Shown: positions 37,041 through 45,726 of the stretch, piece by piece
Layout: every line of letters starts with the position of its first letter
How positions within the stretch are numbered: position 1 is the first letter of the stretch
NCBI RefSeq assembly: GCF_014490745.1
Contig: NZ_LZEU01000001.1
Span: forward strand, 62,001-126,000
DNA from: Pseudomonas alcaligenes
GTDB taxonomy: Bacteria; Pseudomonadota; Gammaproteobacteria; Pseudomonadales; Pseudomonadaceae
Reading direction: 5' to 3'
Length of the DNA stretch: 64,000 nucleotides
Made by a program: the position numbers and the translations under genes
Notes under the pieces: model-generated
What the model saw: the letters and a program-made list of their open reading frames with translations, nothing else
Databases searched by the model: none
What the model was told of the DNA's origin: nothing

Positions 37041-37952
37041 GTGTCGCGTCTTTCCGCTCTTGTCCTGTTGTGCCTGTTTTCCCTCTCCGCCCGCGCCGAA
37101 GTGCAGGTGCTGACCAGCATCAAGCCGCTGCAGCTGATTGCCGCTGCCGTGCAGGAAGGCGTCGGCACGCCGGGCGTGCTGCTGCCGCCGGGCGCCTCGC
37201 CGCACCAGTTCGCCCTGCGTCCGTCCGATGTGCGCCGGGTGCAGAGCGCAGACCTGCTGTACTGGATCGGCCCGGACATGGAAACCTTCCTGCCGCGTGT
37301 CCTGAAAGGTCGCGAGGCTCCGGCGGTCGCCGTGCAGGGCTTGCCGGGCCTGACGCTGCGTCACTTCGGTGAAGGCGAGCACGAGCATGAGCACGACAGT
37401 GGCGAGGCCGATCACGACGAGCATGACCACGCCCACCAGCCCGGCAGCCTCGACGCCCACCTGTGGCTGCTGCCGGCCAATGCGCGGGTGATCGCCGCGC
37501 AGATGGCTGCCGACCTGGCCGCTGCCGACCCGGCCAATGCCGCGCGCTACCAGGCCAACCTGCAGGCCTTCGGCCAACGCCTGGATGCCCTGGATGCTCA
37601 GCTGAAGACGCGCCTGGCGCCACTGGCCGGCAAGCCGTTCTTCGTCTTCCACGAGGCCTTCGACTACTTCGAGGCGGCCTATGGCCTGCGCCATGCCGGG
37701 GTGTTCAGCGTGGCCAGCGAAGTGCAGCCCGGCGCCCGCCATGTCGCCGTCATGCGCGAACGCCTGCAGGCAGCCGGGCCGAGTTGCGTATTCAGCGAAC
37801 CGCCGCTGCGCCCGCGTTTGGCGGAAACTCTCAGCGCCGGCCTGCCAGTACAGCTGGCCGAACTGGATGCCCTGGGCGCCCAGGCACAGAGCTACGAGCA
37901 GCTGCTGGATGGCCTGGCCGCGGGCATGGCGGCCTGCCTGCAACCGCTCTGA
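37041..37952 (+). CDS. znuA: Zinc ABC transporter substrate-binding protein ZnuA
   Basis: 303 residues from a GTG at 37041 (the start choice is not certain). A signal peptide is followed by 'VQVLTSIKPLQLIAAAVQEGVG', 'LLPPGASPHQFALRPSDVRRVQSADLLYWIGPDMETFL', and a His/Asp/Glu-rich loop at about 113-135 ('HEHEHDSGEADHDEHDHAH') typical of zinc-chaperoning ZnuA. Zinc-site histidines are seen in 'SPHQF', 'DAHLW' and 'VFHEAFDYF'. It is divergent from zur and expected to be Zur-repressed. Confidence 0.94.
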   Translation: MSRLSALVLLCLFSLSARAEVQVLTSIKPLQLIAAAVQEGVGTPGVLLPPGASPHQFALRPSDVRRVQSADLLYWIGPDMETFLPRVLKGREAPAVAVQGLPGLTLRHFGEGEHEHEHDSGEADHDEHDHAHQPGSLDAHLWLLPANARVIAAQMAADLAAADPANAARYQANLQAFGQRLDALDAQLKTRLAPLAGKPFFVFHEAFDYFEAAYGLRHAGVFSVASEVQPGARHVAVMRERLQAAGPSCVFSEPPLRPRLAETLSAGLPVQLAELDALGAQAQSYEQLLDGLAAGMAACLQPL

Positions 37953-37965
37953 CAAGGAGTCATGA

Positions 37966-38307
37966 ATGCGCAGCAAGGGATGGCTGGGGCTGGCGGCGGC
38001 AGTGCTGCTGGCTGGCGTGAGCGCGGGGCTGGGTTACCAGGCCGCCCGCTGGCAGGCGGGGACGCTGGATATCCTCTGCCCCGGCGACTTTCGTGAATAC
38101 CGCAGCGCAGTGGCGCTGGGCGATGCCGGCGGCATCCAGCTGCCGGCGGGCACCCGCCTGCGTGTGCGCTTCTGCGAATACAACGCGCAAGCGCAGCTGG
38201 AAGTGCTGATCGACAAGCGCGAGTTCAGCCAGCTGCAGCTGCAGGCCAATCCGCGCGGCGAGCGCTGGCTGTACAACCTGCAGCCAGCCTCAGAGGGCGA
38301 GCGGTAG
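37966..38307 (+). CDS. Hypothetical membrane-anchored protein
   Basis: 113 residues. The AAGGAG site fits the ATG at 37966 better than the ATG at 37962. There is one hydrophobic segment (about 8-30), probably a signal anchor, then a beta-rich domain of about 80 residues with two Cys ('LCPGDF' and 'RFCEYN'). It starts 13 bp after znuA, so it may share the Zur-controlled promoter. The last 18 bp overlap thrB on the other strand. No family is recognised. Confidence 0.65.
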   Translation: MRSKGWLGLAAAVLLAGVSAGLGYQAARWQAGTLDILCPGDFREYRSAVALGDAGGIQLPAGTRLRVRFCEYNAQAQLEVLIDKREFSQLQLQANPRGERWLYNLQPASEGER

Positions 38308-39240
38308 GAGCTGGCTGACCTGCTGGCGCTGCGCCAGGCGGCGCTGGAACTCGTTGGGGTCCTTGACCAGCACGTCGCGGCCCTGGAAGCGTCGCACGGC
38401 GATCAGGCGTGACAGCCAGAAACGCAGGCAGGCGATGCGCAGCATGGCCGGCCACAGCTCGGCCTCGGCGCGCGTGAAGGGGCGCAGGGCGGCATAGGCG
38501 CCGAGCAGGGCGCGGGTGCGCGGCCCGTCGAGGCTGTCGTCGGCCTGCGAGCACCAGTCGTTCACCGTGATCGCCAGGTCGTAGAGCATCGGCCCCGAGC
38601 AGGCGTTGTAGAAGTCGATCACTCCGGCCAGCTGGTTGCCGTCGAACAGCGCGTTGTCGCGGAACAGGTCGGCGTGCAGGTTGGCTCGCGGCAGCGCCAG
38701 CAGGCGCGCTTTCAGCTCGGCCACTTCGTGCAGGCTGGCGCGCAGCAGCGGCAGCTGTTCGTCGTGCAGCTCCAGGGCCAGTACCGGGCCTTCCTCGAGC
38801 ATCCAGTCGAGGCCACGGTCGCTGCGGCGTTCGAGGATCTCGCCCTGGGTCGCCAGGTGCAGGCGCGCCAGCCAGCTGCCAATCTCGGCGCAGTGGTGGG
38901 CGTTGGGCTGGCTGATGTGCTTGCCGGCCAGGCGCGGCTGCAGGATCGCCGGCTTCTCCGCCAGTTCGCGCAGGGTCTCGCCCTGCTGCGTCGGTACCGC
39001 GTAGGGTACCGGCAGGCCGGCCTGGTGCAGGCGTTCGAGCAGGGCGATGAAGAACGGCATGTCGGCCCGTGGCCCGCGCTCGACCAGGGTCAGCACATAT
39101 TCACCGCCTTCCAGGCTGATGAAGAAATTGCTGTTCTCGGTACCGGCGCTGATGCCCTGGAAATCCTTCAGCCGCCCCAGCCCGTAGGGTTCGAGAAAGG
39201 CTTCCAGTTCGTGGCGTTCCAGGGGGGTGAAGACCGACAT
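38290..39240 (-). CDS. thrB: Homoserine kinase ThrB (choline-kinase-like type)
   Basis: 316 residues of the protein-kinase/aminoglycoside-phosphotransferase fold used for homoserine kinase in pseudomonads. Visible are the N-terminal 'ISAGTENSNFFI' loop, catalytic 'LHADLFRDNALF' (Brenner-type HxDxxxxN) and metal site 'GVIDFYNACSG'. It makes O-phosphohomoserine for threonine biosynthesis. It reads convergently with the znuA-linked gene and 52 bp from the DUF2782 gene, so the two may be co-transcribed leftward. Confidence 0.93.
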   Translation of the reverse strand: MSVFTPLERHELEAFLEPYGLGRLKDFQGISAGTENSNFFISLEGGEYVLTLVERGPRADMPFFIALLERLHQAGLPVPYAVPTQQGETLRELAEKPAILQPRLAGKHISQPNAHHCAEIGSWLARLHLATQGEILERRSDRGLDWMLEEGPVLALELHDEQLPLLRASLHEVAELKARLLALPRANLHADLFRDNALFDGNQLAGVIDFYNACSGPMLYDLAITVNDWCSQADDSLDGPRTRALLGAYAALRPFTRAEAELWPAMLRIACLRFWLSRLIAVRRFQGRDVLVKDPNEFQRRLAQRQQVSQLLPLAL

Positions 39241-39292
39241 GATGGGGGTGTCCGTTAGTGAGCGATGAGCGGGGCGGTGCCCGCCCGGCGGG

Positions 39293-39580
39293 TCACCACT
39301 TAAAGATTTCCCAGGCCGGGATCAGCATGTCCGGGTCATCCGAGCGGATGAAATTGCCGTCGCTGCCATCGGCGCGCACCAGGAAGTAGGGCTTGCCGTT
39401 CTTCGGGGTGACCTTGATGGCGTAGAGAAAGCCGTTCTGCCGGTATTCCTGGATGGTCTTGTCGCCCTCCTGGCGGATCGTCACTTCCGGGTCGGCATCC
39501 GGTGCGTCGTCGGCGGCGATGGCATAGAGCGGGCTGACAGCCAGCAGGCTGGCGAGCAACAGGCGGTTGAGTACGCGCAT
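39293..39580 (-). CDS. DUF2782 small exported protein
   Basis: 95 residues. The signal peptide (MRVLNRLLLASLLAVSPLYAIA) is followed by an acidic spacer and the compact DUF2782 domain 'VTIRQEGDKTIQEYRQNGFLYAIKVTPKNGKPYFLVRADGSDGNFIRSDDPDMLIPAWEIFKW'. It is found beside polA and thrB in many pseudomonads. The function is unknown. Confidence 0.88.
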   Translation of the reverse strand: MRVLNRLLLASLLAVSPLYAIAADDAPDADPEVTIRQEGDKTIQEYRQNGFLYAIKVTPKNGKPYFLVRADGSDGNFIRSDDPDMLIPAWEIFKW

Positions 39581-39654
39581 GGTAACCTTGTCCCTTTGTC
39601 GTCAATGGTCGGTTCAGTTTACCCCCGGCCCTCAGGAAAAGGTTGATCCTGCGC

Positions 39655-42462
39655 ATGTCTAACGCCCCTCTGGTTCTGGTCGACGGTTCCTCCTATCTCT
39701 ACCGCGCCTTCCATGCCCTGCCGCCGCTGGCCAACTCCAAGGGCCTGCAGACCGGCGCGGTGAAGGGCGTGCTGAACATGCTCAAGAGCCTGCGCAAACA
39801 GTACCCGGACAGCCCCTTCGCGGTGGTGTTCGACGCCAAGGGCGGCACCTTCCGCGATGCCATCTTCGCCGAGTACAAGGCCAACCGCCCGCCGATGCCG
39901 GACGAGCTGCGCGGCCAGGTCGAGCCGCTGCATGCCAGCGTCCGCGCCCTTGGCTACCCGCTGCTGTGCGTCGAGGGCGTGGAGGCCGACGACGTGATCG
40001 GCACCCTGGCCCGGCAGACCGCGGCCCTGGGCCGCGACGTGGTGATCTCCACCGGCGACAAGGACATGGCGCAGCTGGTCTGCCCGCACGTTACTCTGGT
40101 CAACACCATGACCGGAAGCGTCTACGACGTGGATGGCGTGAAAGGGAAATTCGGTGTCGGCCCTGAGCTCATCATCGACTACCTGGCGCTGATGGGTGAC
40201 AAGGTGGACAACATTCCCGGGGTGCCCGGCGTCGGCGAAAAGACCGCGCTGGGCCTGCTGGTCGGCGTCGGTGGCGGCCTCGATGTGCTCTACGCCAACC
40301 TCGACAAGGTGGCCGAGCTGCCGATCCGCGGTGCCAAGACCCTGCCGGCCAAGCTCGCCGAGCACAAGGAGATGGCCTACCTGTCCTACGAGCTGGCGAC
40401 CATCAAGCTGGATGTCGCGCTGGATGTCGGAGTCGATGACCTTTATCCCGGTGAGCCCAACCGCGCGGCCCTGGTCGAGCTGTACAGCGAGCTGGAGTTC
40501 AAGGGCTGGCTGGACGAACTGCAGCGCGAGAAGCCCAAGGCCCGCCCGGCCACGGTGCCGGCGCCCAGTGGCGGCCTGTTCGATCAGCCCGAACCGGTGG
40601 CGGCCGAGGTGGGCGAGCCGGACGCAGAGCAACCGGCCGCCAGCGAATCGCGCTACGAAACCGTGCTGGAGCAGGCGCAGTTCGATGCCTGGCTGAAGAA
40701 ACTGCAGGCGGCCGAGCTGATCGCCTTCGATACCGAGACCACCAGCCTCGACCCGCAGCAGGCGCAGGTGGTCGGCGTATCCTTCGCCGTCACTGCTGGC
40801 GAGGCGGCCTATGTGCCGCTGGCCCACTCCTATATGGGCGTGCCGGCGCAGCTGGATCGCGACGCGGTGCTGCGCGCGCTCAAGCCGATTCTCGAAGATC
40901 CGGCCAAGGCCAAGGTCGGCCAGCACGCCAAGTACGACATGAACGTGCTGGCCAATGCCTCGACGCCGATCATGGTGCAGGGCGTAGCCTTCGACACCAT
41001 GCTCGAATCCTATGTGCTGGACTCCACGGCCACCCGTCACGACATGGACAGCCTGGCCATGAAGTACCTCGACCACAGCACCATCCGCTTCGAGGACATC
41101 GCCGGCAAGGGCGCCAAGCAGCTGACCTTCGACCAGATCGCCCTGGAACAGGCCGGGCCCTACGCGGCGGAAGACGCCGACATAACCCTGCGCCTGCACC
41201 AGTGCCTGTGGCAGAAGCTCGAAGCCACCCCGAGCCTGGCCAAGGTGCTGCGCGAGATCGAGATGCCGCTGGTGCCGGTGCTGGCGCGTATCGAGCGCCA
41301 GGGCGCGCTGGTCGATGCCAAGCTGCTCGGCGAGCACAGCGTCGAACTGGGCGAGCGCCTGGTCGAGCTGGAGCGCCAGGCCTTTGCCATCGCCGGCGAG
41401 GAATTCAACCTGGGTTCGCCCAAGCAGCTCGGTGCGATCCTCTACGAGAAACTCGGTCTGCCGGTGATCAGCAAGACCGCCACCGGCCAGGCTTCGACCG
41501 CCGAAGCGGTGCTGGCCGAACTGGCCGAGCAGGACTACGAACTACCCAAGGTGCTGATGCAGTACCGCAGCCTGAGCAAGCTGAAGAGCACCTACACCGA
41601 CCGCCTGCCGGAGCAGATCAACCCGCGCACCGGGCGCATCCACACCAGCTACCACCAGGCGGTGGCGGCGACCGGGCGGCTGTCGTCGACCGATCCGAAT
41701 CTGCAGAACATCCCGATCCGCACCGCCGAAGGCCGGCGTATTCGCCAGGCGTTCGTCGCGCCCCAGGGCTACAAGCTGCTGGCGGCGGACTACTCGCAGA
41801 TCGAGCTGCGCATCATGGCCCACCTGGCCAAGGACGAGAGCCTGCTGGACGCTTTCCGCCATGGCCGCGATGTGCACCGCGCCACCGCCGCCGAGGTGTT
41901 CGGCGTGGCCCTGGATGAAGTCACCAGCGACCAGCGCCGCAGCGCCAAGGCGATCAACTTCGGCCTGATCTACGGCATGAGCGCCTTCGGCCTGGCCAAG
42001 CAGATCGGCTGCGACCGCAAGCAGGCGCAGGCCTATATCGATGTGTACTTCCACCGCTATCCCGGTGTGCTGGCCTACATGGAGCGTACTCGTGAGCAGG
42101 CCACCCAGCAGGGCTACGTCGAGACCCTGTTCGGTCGCCGCCTGTACCTGCCGGATATCCATGCGAAGAACCCGGCGCTGCGCAAAGGCGCCGAGCGCAC
42201 CGCGATCAACGCGCCGATGCAGGGCACCGCGGCGGACATCATGAAGCGCGCGATGATCGCCGTGGATGCCTGGCTGCCGCAGTCCGGGCTGGATGCCAAG
42301 GTGATCCTGCAGGTACACGACGAACTGGTGCTGGAGGTTCGCGAAGACCAGATCGAGGCGCTCAAGGCCGGCCTGCTGCCGCTGATGAGCGGTGCCGCCG
42401 AGCTGGATGTGCCGCTGCTGGTCGAGGCGGGAGTCGGCAACAACTGGGATGAGGCGCACTAA
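39655..42462 (+). CDS. polA: DNA polymerase I
   Basis: 935 residues from ATG 39655. The 5'-nuclease domain begins 'LVLVDGSSYLYRAFHALPPL' and contains 'GVEADDVIGTLARQ' and 'STGDKDMAQLVCPHV'. The 3'-5' exonuclease domain has 'AFDTETTSLDPQQAQVVGVSF' and 'QHAKYDMNVL'. The polymerase domain carries motif A 'LLAADYSQIELRIMAHLA', motif B 'RRSAKAINFGLIYGMSAFGLAKQI' and motif C 'LQVHDELVLEV'. All three activities look intact. The extension between the nuclease and exonuclease domains (about residues 285-330, Pro/Ala/Glu-rich) makes it a little longer than the P. aeruginosa enzyme. Confidence 0.97.
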   Translation: MSNAPLVLVDGSSYLYRAFHALPPLANSKGLQTGAVKGVLNMLKSLRKQYPDSPFAVVFDAKGGTFRDAIFAEYKANRPPMPDELRGQVEPLHASVRALGYPLLCVEGVEADDVIGTLARQTAALGRDVVISTGDKDMAQLVCPHVTLVNTMTGSVYDVDGVKGKFGVGPELIIDYLALMGDKVDNIPGVPGVGEKTALGLLVGVGGGLDVLYANLDKVAELPIRGAKTLPAKLAEHKEMAYLSYELATIKLDVALDVGVDDLYPGEPNRAALVELYSELEFKGWLDELQREKPKARPATVPAPSGGLFDQPEPVAAEVGEPDAEQPAASESRYETVLEQAQFDAWLKKLQAAELIAFDTETTSLDPQQAQVVGVSFAVTAGEAAYVPLAHSYMGVPAQLDRDAVLRALKPILEDPAKAKVGQHAKYDMNVLANASTPIMVQGVAFDTMLESYVLDSTATRHDMDSLAMKYLDHSTIRFEDIAGKGAKQLTFDQIALEQAGPYAAEDADITLRLHQCLWQKLEATPSLAKVLREIEMPLVPVLARIERQGALVDAKLLGEHSVELGERLVELERQAFAIAGEEFNLGSPKQLGAILYEKLGLPVISKTATGQASTAEAVLAELAEQDYELPKVLMQYRSLSKLKSTYTDRLPEQINPRTGRIHTSYHQAVAATGRLSSTDPNLQNIPIRTAEGRRIRQAFVAPQGYKLLAADYSQIELRIMAHLAKDESLLDAFRHGRDVHRATAAEVFGVALDEVTSDQRRSAKAINFGLIYGMSAFGLAKQIGCDRKQAQAYIDVYFHRYPGVLAYMERTREQATQQGYVETLFGRRLYLPDIHAKNPALRKGAERTAINAPMQGTAADIMKRAMIAVDAWLPQSGLDAKVILQVHDELVLEVREDQIEALKAGLLPLMSGAAELDVPLLVEAGVGNNWDEAH

Positions 42463-42563
42463 GTGTGCCGCCGGCTGCGGCATAGGGTCGCAGTCGGCCT
42501 GGTTTTAGAAGCGTTTACGCATTAGCAATCGGCTGTTTATCGCAATGCGGTTTAAAAAAATCT

Positions 42564-42591
42564 GAACTATCTGCCAGGAACGCCGGTCAGA
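42564..42591 (+). promoter_or_regulatory. Candidate AlgU (sigma-22) promoter of the sRNA
   Basis: GAACTA at 42564-42569, 17-bp spacing, TCAGA at 42587-42591. The AlgU consensus is GAACTT, 16-17 bp, TCTGA, so each element has one mismatch. A start near 42598 would begin the sRNA. Confidence 0.65.
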
Positions 42592-42597
42592 GTTTAC

Positions 42598-42724
42598 GAA
42601 TGGCACGAAGCCCTTCGATGCTCCTATGTGTGTTTAGTGTTGGCAGATCTCTGAACCCCGCCCTAGCGGTTCAGAATTGAACCCCGGTCTTCTCCCTCCC
42701 CATACGAAGCCCGGGGTTTTTTTT
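42598..42724 (+). ncRNA. ersA: ErsA-like small regulatory RNA
   Basis: The polA-engB gap is where P. aeruginosa encodes ErsA (and E. coli encodes Spot 42). The region has an AlgU-like promoter just upstream and no open frame. It ends in a strong intrinsic terminator, with arms CCCCGG and CCGGGG plus an inner CTTC/GAAG pairing around a CU-rich loop (TCCCTCCCCATAC), followed by eight or nine T. The exposed pyrimidine-rich loop is the sort of seed ErsA uses on algC and oprD-type targets. The 5' end is inferred. Confidence 0.8.
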
Positions 42725-42735
42725 GCTCACGATTT

Positions 42736-42843
42736 GCTGCGCGTCGGCCATGCGGCGTTGAAATTGAGCTCGGGCTGCTCATTTACAGCCCGTAAACTCC
42801 GCGCCCTCGCTCAATTTCGCCTTGCCTGACCTTAGCTCGCGAA
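42736..42843 (+). repeat. Dispersed repeat, family 2, long copy overlapping the engB 3' end
   Basis: About 108 bp with nested inverted repeats: AAATTGAGC (42761-42769) with GCTCAATTT (42809-42817), and inside it GGGCTG (42772-42777) with CAGCCC (42786-42791). Its first 25 bases match 24 of 25 bases of the element at 33926-33950 in the other orientation. Its distal end supplies the last codons and stop of engB. Confidence 0.7.
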
Positions 42844-43488
42844 ATCGTGATCGCCACCTTCCTCGGCTTCTTCAAGCAGCCCCATCCAGCCGGCCAGCAC
42901 GGCCTGCGCTTCCTCGACGCCCTGGCGCTTGGGCGCCGAGAACAGCTGGATGCTGACACCCTCACCCCAGCCCTTGCGAATGTCCTGGCGCACCTTGAGC
43001 AGGGCGTTCTTCGCCGCGCCAAAGGTCAGCTTGTCGGCCTTGGTCAGCAGGATATGCAAACGCATGCCGCTGGCCTGCGACCAGTCGAGCATCATGCGGT
43101 CGAACTCGGTCAGCGGATGGCGGATGTCCATCATCAGGATCAGCCCGGCCAGGCTCTCGCGGCTGCTCAGGTAGGCTTCCAGGTGGCGCTGCCAGTGCTG
43201 CTTGAGCGGGATCGGCACCTTGGCGTAGCCATAACCGGGCAGGTCGACCAGGCGGCGCTCTTCGTCCAGCGTGAAGAAGTTGAGCAGTTGGGTGCGCCCC
43301 GGGGTCTTCGACGTACGCGCCAGGCTGGCGTGGGTCAGGGTGTTCAGTGCGCTGGACTTGCCGGCGTTGGAGCGCCCGGCGAAGGCCACTTCAAAGCCCT
43401 CATCGGGCGGGCACTGGTCGACCTTGGCCGCACTGATCATGAAGGTAGCCTGTTGGCACAGACCAATGATGGGATTCTTGGGTTGCAT
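42832..43488 (-). CDS. engB: Ribosome-biogenesis GTPase EngB (YihA/YsxC)
   Basis: 218 residues from ATG 43488. GTPase motifs: G1 'GRSNAGKSS', G3 'DLPGYGYAK', G4 'TKADK', and '[13 protein letters not shown]' in the switch region. It is essential for large ribosomal subunit maturation in many bacteria. The C-terminal residues 'GGDHDFAS' with the stop codon lie in the dispersed repeat that begins at 42736, so the tail length may differ between strains. Confidence 0.94.
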   Translation of the reverse strand: MQPKNPIIGLCQQATFMISAAKVDQCPPDEGFEVAFAGRSNAGKSSALNTLTHASLARTSKTPGRTQLLNFFTLDEERRLVDLPGYGYAKVPIPLKQHWQRHLEAYLSSRESLAGLILMMDIRHPLTEFDRMMLDWSQASGMRLHILLTKADKLTFGAAKNALLKVRQDIRKGWGEGVSIQLFSAPKRQGVEEAQAVLAGWMGLLEEAEEGGDHDFAS

Positions 43489-43670
43489 GGGAGGTTCCGG
43501 TTGGGGCGGGCGCCGCGTGAGGCGCGGCATGGTGTCGCTTCCGTTTCAGCGACGCCAGTATATAATGCCGCAGATTTTGTGTGCGCTTTGTCCCGTCCGT
43601 TGTCTCGGGAACGACCAAACCAGCTGCGCGATAGAACGCAGTTCGTTCCCGCCCCTGATGAGGTTGGCCC

Positions 43671-43964
43671 ATGAAAAGAGCATTGGTTGGTGCGGTTGTC
43701 CTGTGTGCCCTGTCCGGTACGTTGCAGGCAGCGCAGGATGCCGAAGCGGTGTATGCCAAGGCCTGTTCGGCCTGCCACAATGGACAATTGCCGATGGCGC
43801 CCAAGCGGGGCGACAAGGCAGCTTGGGAGCCGCGGCTGGCCAAGGGCACCGATGCCCTGGTACAGAGCGTGACCAACGGTTTGAATGCCATGCCACCCCG
43901 TGGCCTGTGCATGGATTGCAGTGCCGAGGACTACCAGGCCGTCATCAAGTTGATGAGCGAGTAG
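43671..43964 (+). CDS. Cytochrome c5-like periplasmic monoheme cytochrome
   Basis: 97 residues. The signal peptide ends 'LQAAQ'. There is one heme site, C32-SA-C35-H36, a Met in 'MPPRG' as the probable sixth ligand, and a C-terminal Cys pair in 'LCMDCS' typical of the c5 family. It lies 46 bp upstream of cytochrome c4. These two carry electrons to terminal oxidases. Confidence 0.9.
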   Translation: MKRALVGAVVLCALSGTLQAAQDAEAVYAKACSACHNGQLPMAPKRGDKAAWEPRLAKGTDALVQSVTNGLNAMPPRGLCMDCSAEDYQAVIKLMSE

Positions 43965-44010
43965 TCCCGTAAAAAACTCTTTATACCTCTAGCCGTTATT
44001 GGATTAGCTG

Positions 44011-44628
44011 ATGAACAAAGTACTCGTGAGCCTGCTGTTGACCCTGGGTGTCTCCGCTGCCGCGCATGCCGCCGACGCCATCGTCGGCGATGCCAAGGCT
44101 GGCCAGGCCAAGACCGCCGTGTGCGGCGCCTGTCACGGTCCGGACGGCAACAGCGCCGCACCGAACTTCCCGAAACTGGCTGGCCAGGGCGAGCGCTACC
44201 TGCGCAAGCAGATCCATGACATCAAGGGCGGCAAGCGCCAGGTGCTGGAAATGACCGGCATCCTGAACAACCTCAGCGAGCAGGATATCGCCGACATCGC
44301 CGCCTACTTCGCCAGCCAGAAGATGGGTGTCGGCGCTGCCGACCCGAAACTGGTCGATGCCGGTGAAGCGCTGTTCCGCGGTGGCAAGGTCGAAGAAGGC
44401 ATGCCGGCCTGCACCGGTTGCCACTCGCCGAATGGCGCCGGCAACGCCGCTGCCGGCTTCCCGCACTTGGGTGGCCAGCATGCGACCTACGTGGCCAAGC
44501 AGCTGACCAACTTCCGCGAAGGCGAGCGCACCAACGATGGCGACACCATGGTCATGCGTTCCATCGCTGCCAAGCTGAGCAACAAGGATATCGCTGCGGT
44601 TTCCAGCTATATCCAGGGCCTGCACTGA
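44011..44628 (+). CDS. cc4: Cytochrome c4 (diheme)
   Basis: 205 residues. A signal peptide is followed by two tandem c-type domains: the first heme motif is CGACH (38-42) and the second CTGCH in 'GMPACTGCHSPNGAG'. The likely axial Met residues are in 'EMTGI' and 'TMVMRS'. The length is standard for c4. It delivers electrons to cbb3 or other oxidases in pseudomonads. In P. aeruginosa dsbA follows; here a terminator and a glutaminase gene follow instead. Confidence 0.94.
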   Translation: MNKVLVSLLLTLGVSAAAHAADAIVGDAKAGQAKTAVCGACHGPDGNSAAPNFPKLAGQGERYLRKQIHDIKGGKRQVLEMTGILNNLSEQDIADIAAYFASQKMGVGAADPKLVDAGEALFRGGKVEEGMPACTGCHSPNGAGNAAAGFPHLGGQHATYVAKQLTNFREGERTNDGDTMVMRSIAAKLSNKDIAAVSSYIQGLH

Positions 44629-44644
44629 TCGCTGCGCGGGTGTG

Positions 44645-44673
44645 AAAAAGGGTGGCTGCGGCCACCCTTTTTT
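44645..44673 (+). terminator. Terminator after cytochrome c4
   Basis: AAGGGTGG-CTGCGG-CCACCCTT stem followed by a T-run, 17 bp past the cc4 stop. Confidence 0.9.
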
Positions 44674-44772
44674 GTGCCCGCAAAACGCCCAGGCGCTGTG
44701 CTCTACACGGCGTCGGCAGCGTCTATTCCGGCATGTGCGGGCATATCGCCCGGGATCGCGCTGGGTACCAAG

Positions 44773-45693
44773 ATGCAGGCATTGCTGGACGACATTCTCG
44801 AACAGGTTCGCCCCCTGCTGGGGCAGGGTAAGCTGGCCGACTACATTCCGGCCCTGGCCGAGGTGCCGGCCGAGCGCCTGGGCATCGCCGTGTGCGGGGT
44901 GGATGGCAGCCTGTACACCGCCGGCGATGCCAGCGAGGCGTTCTCGATCCAGAGCATCTCCAAGGTGTTCAGCCTGGTGCAGGCCATCCAGTATTCCGGC
45001 GAGGATATCTGGCAGCGTCTCGGCCACGAGCCGTCCGGCCAGCCGTTCAACTCGCTGGTGCAGCTGGAGTTCGAGCGTGGTCGCCCGCGCAATCCCTTCA
45101 TCAATGCCGGCGCCCTGGTGATCTGCGACATCAACCAGTCGCGCTTCGCCGCGCCGGCCTTGTCCATGCGCGATTTCGTCCGGCGCCTGGCGGGCAACGC
45201 CCAGCTGGTGGCGGATGCCAAGGTGGCCGAGTCGGAGTACCAGCACCGCGCGCGCAATGCCGCCGCTGCCTACCTGATGCAGTCCTTCGGCAACTTCCAC
45301 AACGAGGTGGAGGCGGTGCTGCGCAGTTATTTCCATCACTGCGCCCTGGCCATGAGCTGCGTCGACCTGGCCCGCGCTTGCGGCTTTCTGGCCAATCAGG
45401 GACGTTGCCCGCAGAGCGGCGAGGCGATCCTCACGCCGCGGCAGACCCAACAGGTCAACGCCATCATGGCCACCAGCGGGCTGTACGACGAGGCCGGCAA
45501 CTTCGCCTACCGGGTCGGCCTGCCGGGCAAGAGCGGGGTGGGTGGCGGGATAGTCGCGGTGGTGCCGGGGCGCTTCAGCGTCTGCGTGTGGTCGCCGGAG
45601 CTGAACGCCGCCGGCAACTCGCTGGCCGGCCTGCGCGCGCTGGAGCTGCTCAGCGAGCGCATCGGCTGGTCGGTGTTCGCGCCGCTGGGGTGA
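44773..45693 (+). CDS. glsA: Glutaminase A
   Basis: 306 residues of the beta-lactamase-like glutaminase family. Catalytic S61-x-x-K64 lies in '[10 protein letters not shown]'. Conserved '[14 protein letters not shown]', '[15 protein letters not shown]' and 'GKSGVGGGI' are all present. It converts glutamine to glutamate and ammonia. It stands convergent to an asparaginase gene, with a palindrome (45701-45724) between. Confidence 0.94.
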   Translation: MQALLDDILEQVRPLLGQGKLADYIPALAEVPAERLGIAVCGVDGSLYTAGDASEAFSIQSISKVFSLVQAIQYSGEDIWQRLGHEPSGQPFNSLVQLEFERGRPRNPFINAGALVICDINQSRFAAPALSMRDFVRRLAGNAQLVADAKVAESEYQHRARNAAAAYLMQSFGNFHNEVEAVLRSYFHHCALAMSCVDLARACGFLANQGRCPQSGEAILTPRQTQQVNAIMATSGLYDEAGNFAYRVGLPGKSGVGGGIVAVVPGRFSVCVWSPELNAAGNSLAGLRALELLSERIGWSVFAPLG

Positions 45694-45700
45694 CGAGCCG

Positions 45701-45724
45701 CCCCCTTTCCCTAGGGAGAGGGGG
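45701..45724. repeat. Palindrome between convergent glsA and ansA
   Basis: CCCCCTTTCCCT / AGGGAGAGGGGG, 12-bp arms with one G-T pair. It may act as a transcription barrier and is related in sequence to the repeat inside vgrG. Confidence 0.6.
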
Positions 45725-45726
45725 GA

